A stretch of 64,000 nt of DNA from contig JAKCWW010000906.1 of assembly GCA_026260175.1 (NCBI GenBank), positions 10,671-74,670 on the forward strand, written 5' to 3'. The notes below the pieces were generated by a model, which ran no database searches, was not told the origin of the DNA, and saw only the letters and a list, made by a program, of their open reading frames with translations. Numbering within the stretch: the stretch's first letter is position 1; the number at the start of each line of letters is the position of its first letter. The stretch is from Reticulitermes lucifugus. Taxonomy: Eukaryota; Arthropoda; Insecta; Blattodea; Rhinotermitidae. The position numbers and the translations under genes were made by a program. This document shows, in pieces, positions 1 through 11,395 of this stretch.

Positions 1-71
1 CTCATCATCTTCATTGGGGTTGCACAAAAAGCCTTAAGGCTGTGGTGTGAGGGCCCTTCATCACAAAAAAA
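1..71 (+). mobile_element. SINE-B 3' tail, cut by the window edge
   Basis: The segment matches the last 70 bases of the complete SINE-B at 42201-42492: a 'cttcat' stretch, the palindromic AGCC(TTAA)GGCT core, GGGCCCTTC, then an A-run. The tRNA-like head would lie upstream of the window. The same tail motif occurs at the end of the LINE at 8867-9268. Confidence 0.8.
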
Positions 72-409
72 ACATCGTAACTGTCGAATGTAAGTCGCTA
101 GTAAAACAGAACTGGTAATGCGCCCGGCGTAGACGTGATTTTCAAGTGATTCTGTTGCGAAGCGGTCGGTTGTGAGTACAGATTACGAGGTACCACCAAA
201 TTCCGGTTGTACACGGTTATTTTAGAGGCATGGAATTTCTTAATCGGCTGAGATAATCTTAGTTTCTCAAGCTCGATACTGCTGCATGGAGTCAGTTCAT
301 CAAGTGAATACTCCCCAATTTGCATGAAGCTCAGAGAGAATACATTTGATTTTCCCCAAAATCGTCGCGTCGTATAAAATCGATGAGCCGTATAGAGAAA
401 ATCTGTCTG

Positions 410-662
410 TTTTTTCCATGGCTTAACAGCCTCTATGGGCCAGGGCCTCCTCATTATCGAGGCTTCACGATCACACTCAGACACACCACACTCGATAGGA
501 ATCCTCTGGACGAGTGATCAGCCCGACGCAGAGACCTGTACCTCACAACACACAACACTCGCAAGGGACAGACATCCATGATTCCGGCGGGATGCGAACC
601 CACAATCCCAGCAAGTGAGCGGCCGCAAACCCACGGCTTAGACCGCGCGGCCACTGGGATCT
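410..662 (-). mobile_element. SINE-A, nearly full length
   Basis: Read on the minus strand it starts with a tRNA-like head (CCCAGTGGCCGCGCGG, then TCTAAG) and a B-box-like GGTTCGCATCC. An unrelated body follows (GTGAGTGTTGTGTG type, then a GATCACTCGTCC block) and it ends CCATGG plus an A-run near 415. It aligns along its length with the copies at 13114, 15421, 21498 and 37139. This is a Pol III-type retroposon; one B-box change suggests it is inactive. Three reading frames through it are SINE shadows. Confidence 0.85.
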
Positions 663-664
663 GC

Positions 665-2811
665 AAATGTGTCATTTACAAGTGTAAAATTTTTTATAAA
701 TACTTCCTTATGTTATTCTTCGGAATATTTAAGGGAAAACAAAGGAAAATAATTGCTTTAAATTATGCAATGAAGTCGGCATAGAGAACATTTTGTGATT
801 GAGTGATTGATGTGATTGACCGGAGTTTTATTTGCAATACAGATTTGTGTTTACAGTCAATACGTATCGAGACCAAATCTTTTATGCTAAATAGGAAAGA
901 ACGCATTTGTAAAATGTGTGGAAAATGTGAGTGCGGCTGCGTACTTTGTTGTATTTCTTGCACAGCTAAATGTATGCATTTCAGTAGCACCTTAAACTCT
1001 GTATATCAGTATTTGATAACGAATATTCTACGCACTTTATGATACGTGCTCACGCCAGTGTGACTAATTACCCTGAACACGAAGACATTACGATCTTGCG
1101 AATCATCGGGAATAATTTACCGAACAGAGCATAACATCCTACATCGCTCTAAGAGCCTTAAATCTCACAACCACAGATCTGGCTTGGTCATGCTTTGGTA
1201 CTAAATTACTATAGTTTCGTGTAATTTTAAATCAGTACTCTGTGTGGCTTCAAATAACATTTGTACTAAAAATAATTTTTACATTTTTATTCGATTTGAA
1301 ATTAAAAATACGTAAGATGTTTTAAGTTTCTACGGCCGTTGCAGTTGATATTGTGGCCATTGGTCTATTACTGGTAGTCTGGTAAGTGGATTCCAGCATT
1401 TGAAGACCAGACTATACGTGTGATGACCCTGGAAACCACTATGTAGAAGTATAGAGTTTATTGTCTCTAATTTCGATCATAACACTACTTAATCCATGAA
1501 GCTCGGAATTACAAATGGTACAAATGTATTTTTTACACAAAGTGAACTCGGTTCTTCTTTCATGTATGTCCGTTTAGTGTGCAGACTAAATGTCGTTTGA
1601 CACCTCGACCTCTGCCGCTGTTGTCATGTAAATTTGCAAACACCTTCCTCTGTACACAGCTGTCAGACGATTCATCAATCAAAGTTTCTATAGACTTCTG
1701 TACATTTAAGTTTACACTTGGAGTGTCATAACTGGATTACAGTGGAATGTGAATTAGTTCATTTACTAACTAAGTACCAACATGTATTTCGGTATAATGA
1801 AGCAGTTTGGAGATGTTTCAACTTGGATTAATGAGAAACTCCGTATAAGGTTTCGTTTTTCAGAACATAAGTTTATTTCTAAGAAGGACATTCCGTTGTC
1901 AGTAAGTAATAAGAAACAGAGTAGAAATAATTAAAACCACGAACCAGAAGCATTTTTGTTGAGCTAGTAATTATGCTAATGAAACATTTCGCTTTATTTT
2001 GTGTAACGCGAAAGTTAATTTTCTCTGTTAAAAAGATCAAACACTCAGCGATTTACTCAGCCAGATACATCCAGCCCACATGCTCACATGTGAATTATTT
2101 GATGCTTGTTTTACAGATTATAATGTTCTTCCAGCTATGCCTAGGTCTTCCAAGTAACTTTATCTTACCAAGTGTTCCGACAAAAGTTACGTAATTCTCA
2201 CCTTTTAAATAAGAGCTACATTCCCTGTCCATCTCTTTCACCTCGATTTGGTCATTGTAATACTTTGCGAGGAGCACACAACACACTGCGATGGAGTTTA
2301 CATTATAAATATGCAGCAAATAGCAAATGTATACGAAACAGACAAGGCTGTGTTGAAGCAAACATACGTCCCAAGTGCATCTTTTAAATTTGACATAACA
2401 ACAGTCATGAATTTCGTTTATTTCAGATACACATTTTGTAACGAGATGCTGAAACTTTCGTACGTGAAGTTGTTTTCAAATAAATTCGTAAAGTCCACTT
2501 TAATTTTACGTAAACACATGTATATTTTGACTTATAGGCATTGTGAATGGAAACTCAAATCTCATGAGGACTTCTATGTAGAATATTTATTAAAAAATAT
2601 CACTGATGTTATTGCAGTGGTTTAGAAATGGAACATGTGGAAGCACAGAGAGGGAGTCCCGATTAACTTTATGCCCTTTATGAAAATCACTTAGAAATTA
2701 TTATTTTTGTACTATTACTTTTATTGTCGACATGTGCCGTAGAATAATAGCGTTCTGCTTTTGTTTTACATGATTTGTGAATTCAGACATTAAAATTAAG
2801 AGTGAAGTAAA
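665..2811. other. Unassigned AT-rich stretch
   Basis: No recognised gene or repeat. The longest frame is 125 codons (2248-2625, plus) with no motif I can name, and it overlaps open frames on the other strand. Old, unrecognised repeats cannot be excluded. Confidence 0.5.
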
Positions 2812-2813
2812 TA

Positions 2814-3387
2814 CAGGGTGATTCAGGAGGAGAGGTAAATATTTTGTGAGGTGATAGTATCGGTTATTATGAGAAAAACTTTCATATGAATATTTGTCTA
2901 ATTTTAAAATGTGGCCAAGATAGAGCTGTTCGAATCTGGCTTGCACTGGTTTCTGGGGTTGGATGAAGAGCGAAGTTTACAAATGAAATGTGGATACACA
3001 CAGACGAATTGCTCGCTCGCATTTTGGATGCTGCTGCCCACATAAATAAACGCGAAGATCAACTCAGACGAAGAACACGCGACCTTCGCACACGAGTTGC
3101 AAAGTGTACTGAGGTTAACCGTGGGATTTTCGAACATTTATTGTGAACTGTAACAAATATATTATTTCTGTGTAACAAATTTTTTATTTAAATATTAAAT
3201 TAAAATTAAAATTAAAATTACATTAACAGTAATTAATTTCTTTCTTTATTACCATTCACAATATTTTGTAAATGTAGATGCAAAAAGCTTTATCTCGGTA
3301 ACCATTTAGACTTAAACACGTGTTCACATAAACTTTTTTTACTCACAATGACCCTAAAATATTGACCTGTTCTCCTGAATCGCCCTG
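2814..3387 (+). mobile_element. Deleted Tc1/mariner-superfamily transposon with inverted ends
   Basis: Both ends lie next to TA. The left end (CAGGGTGATTCAGGAG) and the reverse complement of the right end (CAGGGCGATTCAGGAG) agree, and similarity continues for roughly 55-60 bp including a shared AATATTTT. At 574 bp it is too short for a full element of this kind. It keeps only the 3' end of a transposase gene (2932-3146) and an AT-rich 3' region, so it is a non-autonomous deletion derivative. Confidence 0.8.
2932..3146 (+). pseudogene. Transposase C-terminal remnant
   Basis: From 2991 one frame reads WIHTDELLARILDAAAHINK and runs through RREDQLRR-like basic residues to GIFEHLL and a TGA at 3144-3146. 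This matches the C-terminus of an IS630/Tc1-like transposase family common in insects. Just upstream, FWGWMKSEVYK is visible in a different frame, the usual LWG.(M/L)KS.VY segment, so a frameshift lies near 2980. The DNA-binding region and the catalytic acids are absent. Confidence 0.75.
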
Positions 3388-3389
3388 TA

Positions 3390-6180
3390 TTTTTGTGTTA
3401 AACTGAGCGAGGAAGATTGTGCGATAAAGAGAATATTGCCAATGGTGACGAAGATGACAGGGACGACGATGATGATAATAATGGTAATATAAACTTTATA
3501 ATTTAAGAAAAGCACTTGTTAAGTTGATGTACTGAATACGACTGTAATCGGATTTTAGAATCTGTATCGCTCCACCCGAAGCATGTGGGTTTGCCGTAGG
3601 CGTGACATCACACACCGTGAGCAGTGTGGCTTTCCTCACCAGCGTTACAGTTTAGCGGCTTTCAATAACACGACGTAATTATTATGCTGTTTCCATTCCA
3701 AGCTACAGTTTCCCTCATAAAGCATGGATAGACATCTGGCGGAAAGTCAGAGGAAGTGAGAATGCTTATCTGGAATCCACGCATGAACGGGCTTTGCCAA
3801 AATTTTCGGCATAAACTAACGCTGTTCTGTCTCTCTAGATTGTAATATCTAGAGGCTATTATATTGTTACTGAAGCCCCTATGAAGATATAGAGGAGATG
3901 GAATGATGGAGAATTCTTTGGTCAATATACCACACTTCTTGATGTGAGCACTGTAGGAGATGACTACGTAATGCCAGATTTGTTCAACAAACTTCCAGTA
4001 TATCTACGTGCAGCTAGTGGAGGTATTTCTGGCTATAGGTCACGTACACTCTAAACAGAAGTGACTTCTTGGAAGACATCGATTTATGCATTTAATGAAC
4101 AGTTTTTGAAGGATCTGTAAGCACCGTGGCATGGGTTCCTTTCAAGTCCTCATCGAACTTTTAAAAAATTACAAAAATGGTGGACATTTGTTAAAATAGG
4201 AAATATTTTAAACTTGAATATCTGAAATATTATTTTAGCACCGGCTTATTTTGATTTACTCATCTTGTTTTCCTTCGCCGTCATCTTATTCTTCTCCTCC
4301 TGCTTCGTCTTTTCCTCTTTTCTTCTTTTTCTAGCATCTTTACCGCACTGTGAGAGTCTATAGACTAAAGGGTCCCATTCTGTTCTTTCTAGTCACAGAT
4401 GTTACATTTCATTCTGTTCTGAATTATTTCTTCTGTTTCTTATGTCTTACAGTGCCTGGTCGAATTATCTTGCCCTGTTTCGTCCATTAGGCCCCTTTCC
4501 TTTGTACTTTATTTCTCATTTCCTTTTGGGTAGCCTTTATTCTATCAGTTGTTTAATCAGGTCAAAATATTTTAATGTTATTTTCTATTATTTAAACATT
4601 TATGGACACAATTATTAGGCTCATACTGGCGATAAGTGTGAAGAGGGTTTAAATAGCCTCCACGTATAAACCTTGACGGTACTAAAATCCTTGTTTCTTT
4701 AACCCGTTTCACGTTTTGCTAAAACTGCATATTTTACAGATTCCTTGTTGTGCTATCTGTTTGCAGTGACAAGCTGAAGAGCTTCTCACTGCATTAGTTA
4801 ACTGTATAAATTTGTCAACTTTTGGACGTTTTACATCTTTCAAATATAAGCTAAAATCAGCTTTGCAAGCAGTGAATATTTGTGAATGTGAATTTAGTTA
4901 TAAAGCAGGAAACGTGACAGACTAAATGATTGACCTCGACAGAAACTTCAATCATATTTCCAAAGAAGCCTGAAGTAATCTGGATATGAGCAGCTATCAG
5001 TATTTTCCTACCGCACCGTAAAAAATCCAGAGAGTTGAAATGAATAACACTGTGATATATCACCTTTATTATGACTTGACTTTATCTGCACCAGAAGTAT
5101 TGCTTACCAAGAGGCTCCTTCAAAGACATTCAATAGTGAAGATTTGTACGATACAATTTTAAGCACGGGTAGACACAGAGCCCTACGTCACAGTCTTCAC
5201 AAAATTAAAACGACAGAGGTCTTTCCTCGAGAAGAACACACGTGACATCTTCGGAGTGACTCTTGCAGGCCAGTGATTGAAATCCTTAAGTCCATACTGG
5301 TGAGGAGTAGATTTCCCCCTTTTCTTTCCAAAACACAGCACTTGGGCTTCCATGCACCTTACAAACGATATCCAGGTGGCCTTTGTAATGGAGACACATC
5401 GTGTCTGCTGTGAGGTAGGAACTGAATCTTTAAATATGATTTAGACGAATTTCGTGCTGCACATACTTAAAGCATGTTGCTTTGCCAGGTCGGTTAGCCC
5501 GCTCTTTCATCCAATGACTCAGATTTGTTGTGACATTTTCCGTTTGGTGTAGTTTTGGAGTTATTTTGAATCAGCTGATACAACAACCAAATTGTTATGG
5601 AGGTTCTGAACCCCCTACCACCCACTTGGGAAATTTCAAAGCACTTTTGTTCGTCACTTCGCTGTGTTTTCAACGCTGTTGTACATTAATACGGCCAGGG
5701 AGCATTGGATTCCATTAGTCTTTTCTATTTTCTCATCCTTTCGTCTAGACAAGTTACATATTACTGCACAGAAATACAGAGAGCACGAAAGGCACTCGTC
5801 CATTAATCACAATTACCGACCAACAAACCGCAAGTAATCCCTTACTTTCTGTCTGACAGAAATATAAAGCATCGTTTTATAATAAAGTCAGAGTTATATT
5901 TCTGGATCTAATTTCCTGACGTAACTTTCGCTACCGTCATATATATCTCGTATTTCCTTTTACGACTTGTGTTTAACATCTCATTTACGTTTTAGATTTT
6001 TCGATTATATTCTATTTATCCCTTCTCGCCACCTACCAGCGCATTACCTTTGTTTTTCTCATTATATCAATTTGTAGCTTTTGCATTTGTGCCTGATAAG
6101 AGAAGTGGTTTATTCAACCAAGTTTTAAAGTGGTAACATTATACAGCGTCGGTGACAGACAAATTAAACATGAGTATGAA
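3390..6180. other. Unassigned; pyrimidine-rich patch inside
   Basis: No gene seen. Positions 4258-4335 on the plus strand are strongly pyrimidine-rich (TTCTTCTCCTCC type). The remainder is ordinary AT-rich sequence with frames under 90 codons. Confidence 0.5.
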
Positions 6181-6280
6181 ACTATAATGGAATGATATTA
6201 ACAAGGGAAAAACGAAGTACTCGAAGGGACAACTGTACGAAGACCAGTTCATTCTTTATAAATTCCACATCGAATGGCCT
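6180..6280 (-). mobile_element. SINE-B relic (middle part)
   Basis: A segment near 6185-6275 follows the SINE-B body in reverse: GGAATGATATTAACAAGGGAAA, then CGAAGTACT, then an ATTCCACAT-like block, in the same order as the good copy at 55784-56042. Head and tail are not recognisable, so it is an old fragment. Confidence 0.6.
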
Positions 6281-6284
6281 CTCT

Positions 6285-7590
6285 GTCTGCTACATTGTCT
6301 TAAGTCTGGAATATAGAACGATAGACCTAAGTCAGTTGTTCCAAACATGCTCTTCTGTTTCTTAGTGTGTTTGTATGCAATGGAAATATCATGAGCCCTA
6401 ACTAAGAAGCTGATAATATAGTAAAGGAATTCCCCGCTTTTATTGCAAGCAGAAAGTTTATTATGGAGATTTGCAAGGCTGCACTGGCCTGCTGACTGAC
6501 CTGTTGATCTGTTATAGGTTATATATTAATATGTTCCCTCGTATACACATAGGTCTTCAAAGTGTTTTCTTAAATTCAGATTATGTTACTCTAATTTTAT
6601 ACGCATTTATAACTTCTTCTTTGCGTGCCACATATATCACCCCTTACCTCCTCTTCACTTTTTCAACAAACAATAGCTGCTTTATGACTAGTACAAATTA
6701 AGATGTTCTAAGTTCGTAAATTTGGTACTGAATTTTCAGTATCATAGTATGTCATTCTAGACTACGTAGAATTATAGGGACAGTACAGTGATAATAGTGA
6801 TGCCTAGCCAGAAATGTCGAAATTGGATTTGTGGTTCTTTGTAAGGGTTGTGTGGCATATTACTGATATCATCATCGTAATCACAGTTATCGTTGCGGTA
6901 GTGTTCATCATCATCAATATATCGATGCTAATTACCTTCAGAGCCTCTTGTCGGCAGTTTGCGACTAATCCTTTAATACATTCAGAGCTACCGTTTCGAA
7001 CGGTAGGCCGTGTTAACCGTACATAACCCGAGGACCCGCTATGCGGTAGTTGCAAGCTCCATACTTTACATGGTTTGAAGTTTGAAACAAGTTTGAAATA
7101 AATGTAAATTTGCTGCCAACACAAATTATTTTTTTACCTTTCTATGAGACCACTTGTAACCAACAAAATTCCACTCAACGATGTCTTTGGGAAAGATAAT
7201 AAAGATACTGATTAAACGGGGAAATGTTTCGGACAGAATACAAGGATATTGCTTCAAGATAACATTATTTATTTATTTGTGTTTTATTTAAAGACGCCAG
7301 CGTCTTGAACCATTGGCCTATAGCGTGGGATGTTTGGGGAGGGGGGACGTGAATAGTGAATTTGAAAAGAAATGGAGGGATGTGAGAGAATGGAAGTCCT
7401 GGCCTAGGCAGTATTCGCACATTTGACTGAAGACACTGAGGAAGTCAACGAGAAACCTCAGTAATTGTCGTCCGCGTACCAGCCTAGATTCTGATCGAGT
7501 GCTTAACGAATTGAAGTCATGAACGTCACGTTTAAAGCACGTGCAGCTGGCTGTTCTGTTGTTTGCAAGTAACCAATATCCAGTGCCTTG
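6285..7590. other. Unassigned stretch
   Basis: Nothing identified. The 7264-7340 part (TATTTATTTGTGTTTTATTTAAAGACG...) has the look of a decayed retroposon end. The 106-codon minus frame at 6804-7124 overlaps a 70-codon plus frame and has no motif. Confidence 0.4.
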
Positions 7591-7594
7591 CTGT

Positions 7595-7690
7595 GTCAGA
7601 TGAATGAATGCGTGTGGGTCACTGATGGAATAATACTGACAGGGGAAGATAGAAATACTGGAAGAAAAGTCTGTCTCAGTGCCACATTTT
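7595..7690 (-). mobile_element. SINE-B relic (middle part)
   Basis: Contains GATGGAATAATACTGACAGGGGAA, in pieces, followed by TCTGTCTCAGTGCCAC, matching the SINE-B body on the minus strand. It is diverged and truncated at both sides. Confidence 0.6.
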
Positions 7691-7724
7691 AGGGGCGTTT
7701 GCGGAGCTGCGAAAAGTGACTATT

Positions 7725-7900
7725 ACCTTCGTCATGTCTGTCTGTCTGTCTGTCTCTTCGCATGGATCAACTCTGCTCCCACAGGACGAATTGTCACGAA
7801 ATTTGATATTTGAGAGTTTTTAGAAAATCTGTCGAGAAAATTCAAATTTGACTGAAATCTGACAAGAATAAGTGGTACTTTACATGAAGAGCTATGTATG
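7725..7900 (+). repeat. Dispersed repeat R1, first copy
   Basis: Begins with a (TGTC)n run, then GCATGGATCAACTC, ATTGTCACGAAATTTGATAT, AAAATCTGTCGAGAAA and TTGAAATCTGACAA-like blocks. The same blocks in the same order occur at 19170-19340, where the run is (GTCC)n. The family was not identified. No coding content is visible. Confidence 0.6.
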
Positions 7901-8234
7901 TTTTTGATAATATCTCGCTGAATTATTCTTAGAATGAGGAATCTTTCAGTCAAAATTTGTAGAGAAAATCAAAACACACGTTTTGTCTTCAGTGACTTTT
8001 TTTCCGAAAATCGTGTCGTTTTTTAGATAATGTGGAAAAATAAAGTAGACCCAGACGTGTCATAGGTGGTAATATAATACGACATAGAAAATATATGCAA
8101 TTTGCCTGCTGGATAACTAACGCAAGAATACAGAAACACACTTAGGATATTTAACATTTAATTTTCTTCATGGCAACAATGCTTAAGCGAAAGCGCCTCA
8201 GTGTTACGTTATGCATACAGTGTCTGTCTTTTTG

Positions 8235-8318
8235 CATTACAAATCGCATATTAATTTCCCTGGATTGAGTCCGGGCCTCTATGGTGAAAGCCGGCAGCTA
8301 GTCGCCCGAGCCAGGTAT
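8235..8318 (-). mobile_element. SINE-B head fragment
   Basis: On the minus strand this reads GGCTCGGGCGACTAGCTGCC followed by a CTTTCACCATAGAGGCCCGG block and an AATCCAGGG block, the tRNA-like head of SINE-B. The 3' half is missing. Confidence 0.65.
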
Positions 8319-8859
8319 CTGGTGTCATGTCCGCATTTTAACTCTGTATTCCTCGCATGTCAAGGCAACGACTTTTGTTATAGAACACCCGATCCTTCCC
8401 CCCACGTTCCACCATAAGACACGTCTGCACCATACCTCTTGAATTCCGAAAATATGGTATTGTTCCCGTTTTAATGTTAAGTCAGTCGAAGAGTGAGTTA
8501 GGAAGCCTGCGTTTGGCGCTGGAACGTTGTAGGCTATCGTACAGCTTACTGTGTCAGCACCCGCTTGTCACAGACTTTGTGGACGAAAGGAAATGTATGA
8601 ACAACGATGTGAAGAAGATCAAGAAGAATGCACTGTAAAGCATTAATATTGCATTTTCCAGCATTGTACGAAATTGGATTATTTTGTTAGCACTGATTTT
8701 TATTCTGTAAATCGATGCATGTTTTACTCAAGTGACGCGTTCGTTCTTATGAGTTTTTACGAGAAAGATCGGCAAAAATACGAGTAACTTCACCGTGAAA
8801 TACGCATTCCCTTCCTGATGCTTCTAGTCAGAAAGAGGAAAATCATTACGGTTGAGTGG

Positions 8860-9268
8860 GTATTAAATGCTGCTTCTTCTGATTAAACTGAGCAGGAATC
8901 AACTCAGATCAGTAGTTACATTTCTCACAGGACACGCACCTGTGAGGAAGCACTTGAAAATTATGGGCCTTTTTGAAGGAGATCCGACCTGCAGATTTTG
9001 TGGGTCGGAGACTGAAACTGTGCAGCATATTATTTGTAGTAGCGAGGCATTGACTCGACAACGTTATAAGCTCTTTGGGAAGATGTTTGCTGAACCAAGG
9101 GATATAAGCATGGCTTCATTGAAAGACCTGTATCTCCTTCTTAGAGGTACAGGGATAATGAACCAATGCTGATTGAAAGGTTAAGGGTTAGCACAATAAG
9201 CTTAAGGCTGCAGTGCATCCGGAGCTAATGCCGACGGGCCCTTGGAAGGAAGGAAGGAAGAAGAAGAA
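8860..9268 (+). mobile_element. LINE 3' end, 5'-truncated
   Basis: Holds the last part of a non-LTR retrotransposon ORF2 (8867-9172) and a short 3' UTR ending in GGAAGGAAGGAAGG and (AAG)n. The UTR segment 9190-9245 (CACAATAAGC, TTAAGGCTGCAGTGCATC, GGGCCCTT) matches the SINE-B 3' tail. 5' truncation fits target-primed reverse transcription. The clade is probably one of those with a C-terminal RNase H-like region followed by a CCHC-type motif (R1/I/LOA group), by memory only. Confidence 0.7.
8867..9172 (+). pseudogene. LINE ORF2 C-terminal fragment
   Basis: The frame contains LSRNQLRSVVTFLTGHAPV, then RKHLKIMGLF, then CRFCGSETETVQHIICS. The zinc-binding pattern is C-x2-C-x8-H-x4-C, standard near the end of many LINE ORF2 proteins (TGH.PL...HL...G...C..C...ET..H.LC). 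About 100 residues remain. The methionine at its start is internal to the ORF, so it is not a true start. The reverse transcriptase and endonuclease domains are not in the window. Confidence 0.75.
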
Positions 9269-9274
9269 GAAGAA

Positions 9275-10275
9275 CTGCTGCTTCAGGTTTCCGATTGGAT
9301 ACTCGGCTTGGACAGCGGGTATCCTAACTGAGCTGTTTTGTGTCCAAGTCTTCCACTTAGCTCACAGAACGGAACGGGTTCCTGAAAAACACAGCAGAAG
9401 AGCCTTCCTTCACAACCTTCAATTCGTCATTATTTATGACACGCTACAGACAATCTATACAGTGAAGTTGTCGTTAAATTAGACAGTGAATGAATTCAGT
9501 TCATACTATTGTTTTTTTGGTAAATCCATCACACAACAGCAGGTGTTTAGATTTGAATAACAGAGAAAGGTATTCGAATGGACACGTTATTCCGAACGTA
9601 CGAGGAATTAATTCGAATTTGTTTCCATCCACTCCTGGGGGGGGGGGTTCTTTCCGAGAAATCTAGGATTCTAAACAGACAGAAATTATGAATAGGGGAC
9701 GTAATGATCTACAGGCATAGCCAGGGGGTTTGGGACAGACGACCAGTGTGTAAAGTTCTATTAACAATACAAAATTTAAGGACTTGTTGGAATCACGGAA
9801 AGGATATTCATATTTTCTGTTGACCTACGGATATCCTTTTTGACGTCTTATAAGATTCCCTGCAATAACTGAAGTCCTTCTTGAGAAACTAAGAGTCTCT
9901 CAGCTAAGCTAGAAATTTTTAGATTTTTGTAAAAACAGAACTTTTATTATCGTGTTACAGGAGACAGCTATTCGATGAAATCAAGTCACATATCTGGAAA
10001 TAATTATCGGCAAATATTACAAAATTTCGAAGTATAGACGTCTGACGCTTAACAAATAAATCTTTTGACTTTATCTAGCTAAAATGAGAATTTTAACAAC
10101 TTTCTGACACAGCAAGAAGACATATTAAAGAACCATATATGAGGAAAATAAATAAAATGTTTATATTCTAATGCTACATGAAGATTTTATAATTTTGTAC
10201 ACAATTGTACAATTTGTAAGATCAAACAAATTTAAAATATATATACATTTTATGTTGGGGCTTAAAGTCATGTAT
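9275..10275. other. Unassigned; short G-run inside
   Basis: No gene or known repeat. A run of about ten G occurs near 9638. The segment from about 10130 to 10280 is very AT-rich and leads into the ribozyme-like motif at 10280, so part of it may be the body of that element. Confidence 0.4.
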
Positions 10276-10279
10276 TTTA

Positions 10280-10318
10280 ATGCCAGAGGATGGTCTACAC
10301 GACCGAAACATGTAGCAT
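10280..10318 (+). ncRNA. Hammerhead-ribozyme-like motif (best-formed stem I)
   Basis: The parts fit a hammerhead order exactly: ATGC (10280-10283), core CAGAGGA (10284-10290), one extra T, stem GGTC/GACC (10292-10295 and 10301-10304) with a TACAC loop, GAA, palindrome ACATGT (10308-10313), A, then GCAT (10315-10318), which pairs with the first ATGC. A hammerhead would cut after the GTA. Deviations: the core differs from CUGANGA at two positions, one base is extra before stem II, and stem III has no loop, so only a dimer could fold. Activity is unproven. Confidence 0.5.
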
Positions 10319-10387
10319 ATGCTGACGAAACTGATAAAGCTTTGTTGTGGTCGACGGCAGTACTTATGTCAGTGTTAATCTAACAAT

Positions 10388-10567
10388 GATTTCAGGCTTC
10401 CGCCGCGATGTTGATGAGATCTGCACTCTTCTGGGATGTTACACGGCGTCATGTGGTTATTGTTTACCGATTTTCCCGTGAAGATGGGACCGATACGTTG
10501 TCCCGAAACGTCGATAAACAATTACCACATGACGCCTCGTAATATCCCAGAAGAACGCAGATGTCTC
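10388..10567 (+). mobile_element. Fold-back element FB1, with 13-bp target duplication
   Basis: Arms from about 10416 inward (GATCTGCACTCTTCTGGGA...) and from 10566 inward (GACATCTGCGTTCTTCTGGG in reverse complement) pair over about 55 bp. The element is flanked by the perfect direct repeat TTAATCTAACAAT at 10375-10387 and 10568-10580. A 13-bp duplication is typical of retroposition rather than a TA-type DNA transposon. A left extension (TTTCAGGCTTCCGCCGCGATG) is shared with the copies at 11317 and 23338. No coding sequence. Confidence 0.8.
10475..10516 (+). ncRNA. Hammerhead-like motif in FB1
   Basis: GTGAAGA (10478-10484), extra T, stem GGGAC/GTCCC (10486-10490, 10500-10504) with a nine-base loop, GAA, palindrome ACGT (10508-10511), C. 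GUC is the classic hammerhead cleavage triplet. Stem I pairing is poor in this copy, so it is probably inactive. Confidence 0.4.
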
Positions 10568-10584
10568 TTAATCTAACAATCTTA

Positions 10585-11300
10585 AATACGTCGAAGAAAT
10601 GTTAATTGAACAACCAGTAGTGTGGAACGTAGGCAGTCTGTTTGTTCAAGGTCATACTGCTTTATTATTCTTGTACCATGCACTTTACTACAGAGCCTAC
10701 GTCCATGTCGGTCGAGTAAACAGTATCCCTTCAAACAATGAATTGCCTCTCCGAAACTTCTGATCATTTACTGTTGCAGGCTTTACATCCGTGAGAGACT
10801 GTGGAACAGCAGTTTCTATGTAGTATTTTAATTAAATTTCATTTTCGAGTGCACTTTCAGTTGCATCTGTCATATCTGTAAGCCATCGAACTGGAGCAAG
10901 GCGATCGAACCAGGAGGCATGGACGAACGTGTAAAGGAGATATCTCACACCTTAGAAATAAAAGTCCTTAGTCGTTTGAAGCCCAACGTAACTTTCGTCC
11001 TGCCTGCTGTAACATTTGAAACTCTGCATTTTGCGCTCACAGTGTTTTAAAGCACGTTTTGTACCATTCTCACAATAAGCATCCGATTATTTACGTAAAG
11101 AGATTAACCGGTCAGTCTTTAAACCAGACATGGAGTCATTTCTGTGTGAAGTATGAATTCAAATGTTTCTACTAGGTATATAACTTAGATGAACGTCTGC
11201 CTCTTAAGGCAGTGCTGTGCCTAAGACACACAGTGGAAGGGGTGTCTTTAAGTCATAAAGATGGGACACCGAATATTCATTTTGACTGTACTGAAGATTG
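10585..11300. other. Unassigned between two fold-back elements
   Basis: No motif recognised. Frames are 81 codons or fewer and overlap one another. Confidence 0.5.
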
Positions 11301-11395
11301 CGATTAAGTGTATTCTTGAGTTCAGGTTTCCGCCGCGATGTGGATAAGATCTGCGCTCTGCTGGGACATTGCGCATCGTCGAGTGGTAATTCTTT

